A stretch of DNA of 64,000 nucleotides, taken from Cervus elaphus. Lineage: Eukaryota; Chordata; Mammalia; Artiodactyla; Cervidae. The first letter of the stretch is position 1. Every line of letters begins with the position of its first letter. Location: positions 7,626,001-7,690,000 of the forward strand of contig NC_057827.1 of the NCBI RefSeq assembly GCF_910594005.1, written 5' to 3'. Below, one piece after another: positions 58,565 to 64,000 of the stretch. The position numbers and the translations under genes are program-made. The notes beneath the pieces were generated by a model. That model was not told the origin of the DNA and did no database searches. It saw nothing but the letters and a program-made list of their open reading frames with translations.

Positions 58565-60737
58565 CTCTATACAGTCAGCAAAAACAAGACCAGGAGCTGA
58601 CTGTGGCTCAGATCATGAACTCCTTATTGCCAAATTCAGGCTTAAATTGAAGAAAGTAGGGAAAACCACTAGACCATTCAGGTATGACCTAAATCAAATC
58701 CCTTATGACTATGCAGTGGAAGTGAGAAATAAATTTAAGGGACTAGATATGATAGACAGAGACCTGATGAACTATGGACAGAGGTTCGTGACATTGTACA
58801 GGAGACATGGATCAAGACAATCCCCATGGAAAAGAAATGCAAAAAGGCAAAATGGTTGTCTGAGGAGGCCTTACAAATAGCTGTAAAAAGAAGAGAAGCA
58901 AAAAGCAAAGGAGAAAAGAAAAGATTCCGATTTGAATGCAGAGTACCAAAGAATAGCCAGGAGAGATAAGAAAGCCTTTCTCAGTGATCAATGCAAAGAA
59001 ATAGAGGAAAACAACAGAATGGGAAAGACTAGAGAGCTCTTCAAGAAAATTAGAGATATCAAGGGAAAATTTCAGGCAAAGATGGGTTCGATAAAGGACA
59101 GAAATGGTATGGACCTAACAGAAGCAGAAGATATTAAGAAGAGGTGGCAAGAATACACAGAAGAACTGTACAAAGAAGACCTTCACTACCCAGATAATCA
59201 CAATGGTGTGACCACTCATCTAGAGCCAGACATCCTGGAATGTGAAGTCAAGTGGGCCTTAGAAAGCATCACTATGAACAAAGCTAGGGGATGTGATGGA
59301 GTTCCAGTTGAGTTATTTCAAATCCTGAAAGATGATGCTGTGAAAGTGCTGCACTCAATATGCCAGAAAATTTGGAAAACTCAGCAGTGGCCACAGGACT
59401 GGAAAAGGTCCGTTTTCATTTCAATCCCTAAGAAATGCAATCCCAAAGAATGCTCAAACTACTGCACAATTGCACTCATCTCACACACTAGTAAAGTAAT
59501 GCTCAAAATTCTCCAACCCAGGTTTCAGCAATACATGAACCTAGAACTTCCAGATGTTCAAGCTGGTTTTAGAAAAGGCAAAGAAGCCAGACATCAAATT
59601 GCCAACATCTGTTGGATCATCAAAAAAGCAAGAGAGTTCCAGAAAAACATCTATTTCTGCTTTATTGACTACGCCAGATCCTTCGAGTATGTGGATCACA
59701 ATAAACTGTGGAAAATTCTGACACAGGTGGGAATACCAGACCACCTGACCTGCCTCTTGAGAAACCTGGATGCAGGTCAGGAAGCAACAGTTAGAACTGG
59801 ACATGGAACGGCAGACTGGTTCCAAATAGGAAAAGGAGTACGTCAAGGCTGTATATTGTCACCCTGCTTATTTAACTTCTACGCAGAGTACATCATGAGA
59901 AACGCTGGGCTGGAAGAAGCACAAGCTGGAATCAAGATTGCCAGAAGAAATATCAATAACCTCAGATAGGCAGATGACACAACCCTTATGGCAGAGAGTG
60001 AAGAGGAACTAAAAAGCCTCTTGATGAAAGTGAAAGAGGAAATTGAAAAAGTTGGCTTAAAGCTTAACATTCAGAAAACTAAGATCATGGCATCTGGTTC
60101 CATCACTTCATGGGAAATAAATGGGGAAACAGTGGAAACAGTGTCAGACTTTATTTTGGGGGGCTCCGAAATCACTGCAGATGGTGATTGCAGCCATGAA
60201 ATTAAAAGACGCTTACTCCTTGGGAGGAAAGTTATGACCAACCTAGACAGCATATTAAAAAGCAGAGACATTACTTTGCCAACAAAAGTCTGTCTGGTCA
60301 AGGCTATGGTTTTGCCAGTGGTCATGTATGGATGTGAGAGTTGGACTGTGAAGAAAGCTGAGCACCGAAAAATTGATGCTTTTGAACTGTGGTGTTGGAG
60401 AAGACTCTTGAGAGTTCTTTGGACTGCAAGGAGATCCAACCAGTCCACCCTGAAGGAGATCAGTCCTGGGTGTTCATTGGAAGGACTGATGCTGAAGCTG
60501 AAACTCCAGGACTTTGGCCACCTCATGCGAAGAGTTGACTCATTGGAAAAGACTCTGATGTTGGGAGGGATTGGGGGCAGGAGGAGAAGGGGACGACAGA
60601 GGATGAGGTGGCTGGATGGCATCACTGACTCGATGGGCATGGATTTGAGTAAACTCCGGGAGTTGGTGATGGACAGGGAGGCCTGGCGTGCTGCGATTCA
60701 TGGGGTCGCAAAGAGTTGGACACGATTGAGCGACTGA
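58565..60737 (+). pseudogene. BovB endonuclease/reverse transcriptase, C-terminal two-thirds
   Basis: The polyprotein of this RTE element would nick DNA and reverse transcribe BovB RNA. Present: end of the endonuclease with 'GADCGSDHELLIAKF' (the SDH motif), linker, RT and C-terminal domain. Small shifts at about 58755-58930 break the linker. From 58932 the frame is open for 345 codons, with RT motif A 'FIDYARSFEYVDH' (catalytic Asp near 59667) and 'GVRQGCILSPCLFNFYAEY'. A TAG at 59967-59969 replaces the Tyr of the YADD catalytic motif (reads INNLR-stop-ADDTTL). The same frame then continues for 249 codons to the basic 'GGRRRRGRQRMRW' and a TGA at 60735. Confidence 0.95.
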
Positions 60738-60754
60738 ACTGAACTGAACTGAAC
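58565..60754 (+). mobile_element. BovB LINE, 2.19 kb, nested in the L1 5'UTR
   Basis: 5'-truncated BovB on the plus strand, starting in the endonuclease coding part ('ctctatacagtcagcaaaaa') and ending with 'gactgaactgaactgaact', the BovB 3' repeats. Bounded by perfect 13-bp TSDs. Its coding sequence is the best preserved BovB in the window, so it is probably the youngest. Confidence 0.97.
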
Positions 60755-60767
60755 TGCCATCTCTGAG
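60755..60767. repeat. Right target-site duplication of BovB in L1
   Basis: tgccatctctgag, identical to 58552-58564; L1 5'UTR sequence resumes directly after it. Confidence 0.95.
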
Positions 60768-61446
60768 GCCGAGTTTGCCCCTTTCCCCTCCCCGCTGCCT
60801 CCTGCCTCCAGCGGGAGATGGGCCAGTCTGCAGCAGGCTAGCTCTTCTCTGGTATTCACTCAGTCCTTTGTTCTGGGAATGGTCGGGTAGTACCTAAGTT
60901 TAGTGCTTTTCCCAGGTTAATTCTCTGTCTCTTGCTATCCCACACTTTAAGTTACTATCTCACGTTAGCTCACTCAGATTGCCCTCAGAGCTTTCAGGCC
61001 CGGTCCTTACCCTAAGCAATGCCGCCCGCTTCTCACCTTTCGGCCCCCACTTGCTGGTGGCGGATGCAAGCGTCTGGGGCACTTTTCTGCTGGGAGTTGT
61101 TTTTAGGCAAGTAATTTGTGGGTTTTATTTATTTTTCCTCCCAGTTAGGTTGCCATCCGAGATTCGAAAACTTCCCCCAGACCCGCCAGTGAGAGGGTTT
61201 CCTGGTGTTTGGAAACTTCCTCTATTAAGACTCCCTTCCCAGGATGGATCTCCATCCCTAACTCTATTCTCTCTCTTTTTATCTTTTATATTTTGTCCTA
61301 CCTCCTTTTGAAGACAATGGGCTGCTTTTCTGGGTATGTGATGTCCTCTGCTATCAATCAGAAGTTGTTTTGTGGAGTTTGCTCAGCATTCAAATGATCT
61401 TTCGATGAATTTGTGGGGGAGAAAGTGGTCTCCCCATCTTATTCCT

Positions 61447-61456
61447 CCGCCATCTT
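61447..61456 (-). promoter_or_regulatory. YY1-like site at the L1 5' end
   Basis: ccgccatctt on the plus strand (aagatggcgg on the L1 strand), 10-19 bases from the L1 start. YY1 binds this motif in primate L1 at nearly the same position and fixes the transcription start; the equivalent role here is inferred from position and motif only. Confidence 0.6.
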
Positions 61457-61465
61457 AGCTCCTCC

Positions 61466-61474
61466 AACCCTGAT
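61466..61474. repeat. Right target-site duplication of full-length L1
   Basis: aaccctgat directly after the L1 5' end (ctcc); matches 51465-51473 exactly. Confidence 0.88.
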
Positions 61475-61602
61475 GTTCTAACATTCCATAACTACTTCCT
61501 GTAGTTGAGTGTGTGTCACTGCATGGCTACGCATTTTAATGTACCAAAGCTTGGTTTTCATCATTACTTGTCCTTTCCACATTCTGGACCCTGTCTATTG
61601 GA

Positions 61603-62035
61603 AGTTCAGTTCAGTTCAGCTGTTCAGTTGTATCTGACTTTTTGCGACCCCATGGACTGCAGCATGCCAGGCCTCCCTGTCCACCACCATCTCCCGGAGC
61701 TTGCTCAAACTCATGTCCCTCAAGTCAGTGATGCCATCCAACCAATCTCATCCTCTGTTGTCTCCTTCTCCTCCTGCCTTACATCTTTCCCAGCATCGGG
61801 GTCTTTTTCAGTGAGTCAGTTCTTCACATCAGATGGCCAAAGTATTGGAGCTTCAGCTTTAGCATCAGTCCCTCCAATGAATCTTCAGGACCGATTTCCT
61901 TTAGGATGGACTGATTGAATCTCCTTGCAGTCCAAGGGAGTCTCAAGAGTCTTCTCCAACACCATAGTGCAGAAGCATCAATTCTTCAGTGCTCAGCATT
62001 CTTTATGGTCCAGCTCTCACATCCATACACATGAG
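61603..62035 (-). mobile_element. BovB 3' end, 5' truncated
   Basis: Reversed TTCAG units, 'atctgactttttgcgacccc', 'ccaaagtattggagcttcag', 'ctctcacatccataca'. About 430 bp. The flanks share 'ttggaa' (61590s and about 62037), perhaps a short TSD. Confidence 0.94.
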
Positions 62036-62550
62036 AGTTGGAAACTGTTGGAAACTTAGTAAGAAAATGTAATTTCTTCTTACATATGAGGAAACAGAAG
62101 GAGATTTGAATAGAAATGGTTTACTGGGTTTCAAAGGACAAAACAGAGGTTGTGTCTAAGATTGTTGATTGAACAAACAGATATAGATCCTCCTGTCATC
62201 CACTTTCAAAGAACCCTCTCTGCATTCTGGGTCTCCCTCAGCCTCTCTTGTGAACCACTCTCTGGGAGATTCCTTACATCTCACAGATTATCACTGTTGA
62301 TAACACGTTTGGCAAACCAGAGGGGACAGTGGAGGTTCTGCTGTTACTTGTGCTTAGGTGGAGATGTCTCCACTAGAAGTATGTGCTGGGAGTTAGTTCT
62401 GTTAATAGGGGTTTTCTGAACACTTATCTGCATTTGATCCTTAGGCCCTTTACACAGATGTGGCTCAGAAAGGCCACATATAAAAAGACCATAAGCAGGT
62501 AGATGAATGAAAAGAAAAAAGCCACTTTATTCTTTCAGGCTTGACACTTT
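62036..62550. other. Unclassified spacer between two BovB ends
   Basis: No gene or repeat recognised. The 89-codon plus-strand frame at 62150-62419 has no known domain. Confidence 0.4.
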
Positions 62551-62908
62551 AAATTGTGGTGCTGCAGAAGACTCTTGAGAGTCCCTTGGACAGCAAGAAA
62601 ATGAGACCAATCAATCCTAAAGGAAATCAGTCCTGAATATTCACTGGAAGGACTGATGCTGAAGCTCCAATACTTTGGCCACCTGCTGCGAAGAGCCAAC
62701 TCATTGGAAGATATCCTGATGCTGGGAAAGATTGAAGGCTGGAAAAGTGGGTGACAGAGGATGAGATGATTGGATGGCATCATTGACTCAATGAACATGA
62801 GTATGAGTAAACTCTGGGAGAGAGTGAAGGACAGAGAAGCCTGGCATGCTGCAGCTCATGGGGTCACAAACAGTTGGACACAGCCTAGTGACTGAACAAC
62901 ACCAACAT
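62551..62908 (+). mobile_element. BovB 3' end, 5' truncated, plus strand
   Basis: 'ttgtggtgctgcagaagact', 'aaggactgatgctgaagctc', 'ctgatgctgggaaagattga', 'gcctggcatgctgcagctca', ending 'gtgactgaacaacaccaac'. About 350 bp, inverted relative to 61603-62035. Confidence 0.94.
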
Positions 62909-63061
62909 TCTTCCAGGCAATAACTCTTTCAGGAAAGCCAAACTGTGATTCTCTCAAGCTTCCCATAGATGAGAATTACCTTCTTGCAAACCCCTAGCCC
63001 TGGGATTTCTGAGTTGCTAGCAGCAAAATCTCAATGTCTGTCTCTATTTAAAACGTTTTTT

Positions 63062-63390
63062 ATGACACAAATGAACTTGTTTACAAAACAGAAACAGACT
63101 TACAGACATAAAGAACAGACTTGTGGTGACCAGGGCAGGCTGTAGGGTAGGGGTGGGATAGATTGGGAGTTTGGGGTTAGCAGATGCAAACTATCATACA
63201 TAGAATGGATAAACAGCAACGTCTTACTGTATAGCACAGGAACTATATTTAATATCCTGTGATAAATCATAATGTAAAAATATGAAAAAGGAATATATAT
63301 TTGTATGTATAACTGAATCACTCTGCAGTACAGCAGAAATTATCACAGCAGTATAAATCAACTATACTGTAATTAGAAAAACCATTTTTA
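63062..63390 (+). mobile_element. L1 3'UTR
   Basis: 'gacacaaatgaacttgttta', 'cagaaacagacttacagaca', 'attgggagtttggggttagc', 'cttactgtatagcacaggaa', 'aactgaatcactctgcagta', 'aaatcaactatactgtaatt'. A 5'-truncated copy with a degraded tail. Confidence 0.92.
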
Positions 63391-64000
63391 ATCCTTCAGA
63401 AAATGTAATATTTCCTATAGAAATTTTACAAATTTCTCATAAATGGAATCTTTCAAGCAACCCTGGACAAAGAGGACCCCAAACTCTTAGTATTAAGCAG
63501 ATTTCTGTCTGAAATATCTTGAAATGACAATTCCTTGGAGTTTAACTTGACTAGGTCAATCTTGGCTAGACCATAAAATGTTTATTTTTCTTCATCAAAA
63601 ATTTTACCTTTAGATATACAGCTTGCAATTTTTTGGATCATGCTTCTTCTGCAATTGACAGATTCTACAATGCAGCACAGCTATAATCTGTGTTTGAGAA
63701 GGAGAAGAAAGTGTGCAGTGTTTTTTTTCTGTCATTATACAGGATGACTAACAGCCATTGAAACACTTCCCTCTTGATATTCTTTATCTATTTCACAAAG
63801 AATTTTCTACCTCACAGGTATTCTCTCTATTTAAAGACTTCCCAAGAAAATGATTGTTGTCCCTACAATTACAATTTTCAGCCTAGAAGATGTACTATAG
63901 TTTATTATCAATATATCAATATTTCTCCTCTTTCCTGTAGATTAAGGAGCAATCATTTCAGAATAAGTGGGAAAATAAGCACAAACAAGAATACAGAAGA
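63391..64000. other. Unclassified AT-rich sequence
   Basis: No gene or repeat recognised up to the window end. Confidence 0.4.

Larger units (their letters stand above)
51474..61465 (-). mobile_element. Near full-length ruminant L1 (L1-BT type), with nested BovB
   Basis: All parts of an L1 are present in order on the minus strand: 5'UTR (61465 down to 56643, containing a BovB), ORF1 (56642-55723), a 52-bp spacer, ORF2 (55670-51831), a 3'UTR, and a poly(A) tail seen as T at 51474-51487. The perfect 9-bp TSD aaccctgat on both sides and the start at ggaggagctaagatggcgg show an untruncated integration. Without the nested BovB and its duplicated site it is about 7.8 kb. Both ORFs carry stops and shifts, so it cannot move by itself. 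Confidence 0.95.
56643..61465 (-). promoter_or_regulatory. L1 5'UTR, split by BovB
   Basis: Sequence upstream of ORF1, in two parts (58551-56643 and 61465-60768) around the BovB. In L1s this region has internal Pol II promoter activity. It is GC-richer than the surroundings near 58000-58500 and 60770-61200, and includes A/G-rich tracts at 57200-57440 and homopolymers at 57643-57659 (T) and about 57723-57745 (A then GA). Open frames at 57919-58455 and 60979-61311 on the opposite strand have no recognised domain. The BovB separates the first 700 bases from the rest, so any transcription from the start would have to cross it. Confidence 0.8.

Noticed and set aside
57919..58600. Plus-strand frames of 178, 106, 87 and 80 codons
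   Set aside because: They lie antisense in the GC-rich L1 5'UTR, overlap each other and have no domain.
60071..60640. 189-codon minus-strand frame in BovB
   Set aside because: Shadow frame antisense to the real BovB reading frame; the same Met/Ser/Leu-rich shadow appears at every BovB copy.

Overview
This window is noncoding nuclear DNA from a bovid ruminant (cattle, buffalo, sheep or goat type). The diagnostic signal is the repeat content: many copies of the RTE-class LINE BovB, its tRNA-headed SINE relatives (Bov-tA/Bov-A2, including two dimers), ruminant-type L1 elements, and older mammalian repeats (MIR, L2, MaLR LTRs, MER5A, a mariner MITE, Tigger). I see no intact host protein gene, no exon chain, and no functional tRNA or rRNA gene. 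Every long reading frame I can explain is a LINE remnant. The stretch is either intergenic or lies inside a large intron; the sequence alone does not say which.

Layout. 1-5.3 kb: an old MaLR LTR split by a possible ERV LTR, an old L1 3' end, and two opposed MIRs joined by a perfect 17-bp-arm hairpin. 5.3-8.1 kb: a chimeric BovB insertion bounded by a near-perfect 14-bp target-site duplication (TSD), with another BovB nested in it. 8-13 kb: single-copy-looking sequence, a MIR, an LTR-like stretch and a Bov-tA. 13.2-14.4 kb: an L1 3' end with an inverted 5' piece, split by BovB. 15.9-19.7 kb: MIR, MER5A, a (TG)n tract, a complete 79-bp mariner MITE, an old L1 5' region and another MIR. 21.6-30.8 kb: a nest of BovB, Bov-tA and Tigger. 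32-34.3 kb: MaLR LTR, (CT)n tract, L1 3' end. 40.6-43.6 kb: Bov-tA, then an L1 fragment inserted into a Bov-tA with a perfect 13-bp TSD, then a dimeric Bov-tA. 46.6-49 kb: MaLR LTR, MIR, Bov-tA, (TTTA)n.

The dominant object is a near full-length L1 on the minus strand (51474-61465), flanked by a perfect 9-bp TSD, with 5'UTR, ORF1, ORF2, 3'UTR and poly(A) in order. Both ORFs are broken. A 2.19-kb BovB on the plus strand sits inside its 5'UTR with a perfect 13-bp TSD, so it is younger. Two further BovB tails just outside it (61603-62035 minus, 62551-62908 plus) make a +/-/+ run of inverted BovB ends.

The elements do not cooperate as a pathway. They are a stratified record of insertions whose order can be read from nesting. 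I found no new biological system. The most informative observations are the nested insertions with TSDs, the chimeric BovB, catalytic-motif lesions in BovB and L1, and a few perfect palindromes. Repeat family names are from recognition of consensus sequence, not from a database search.
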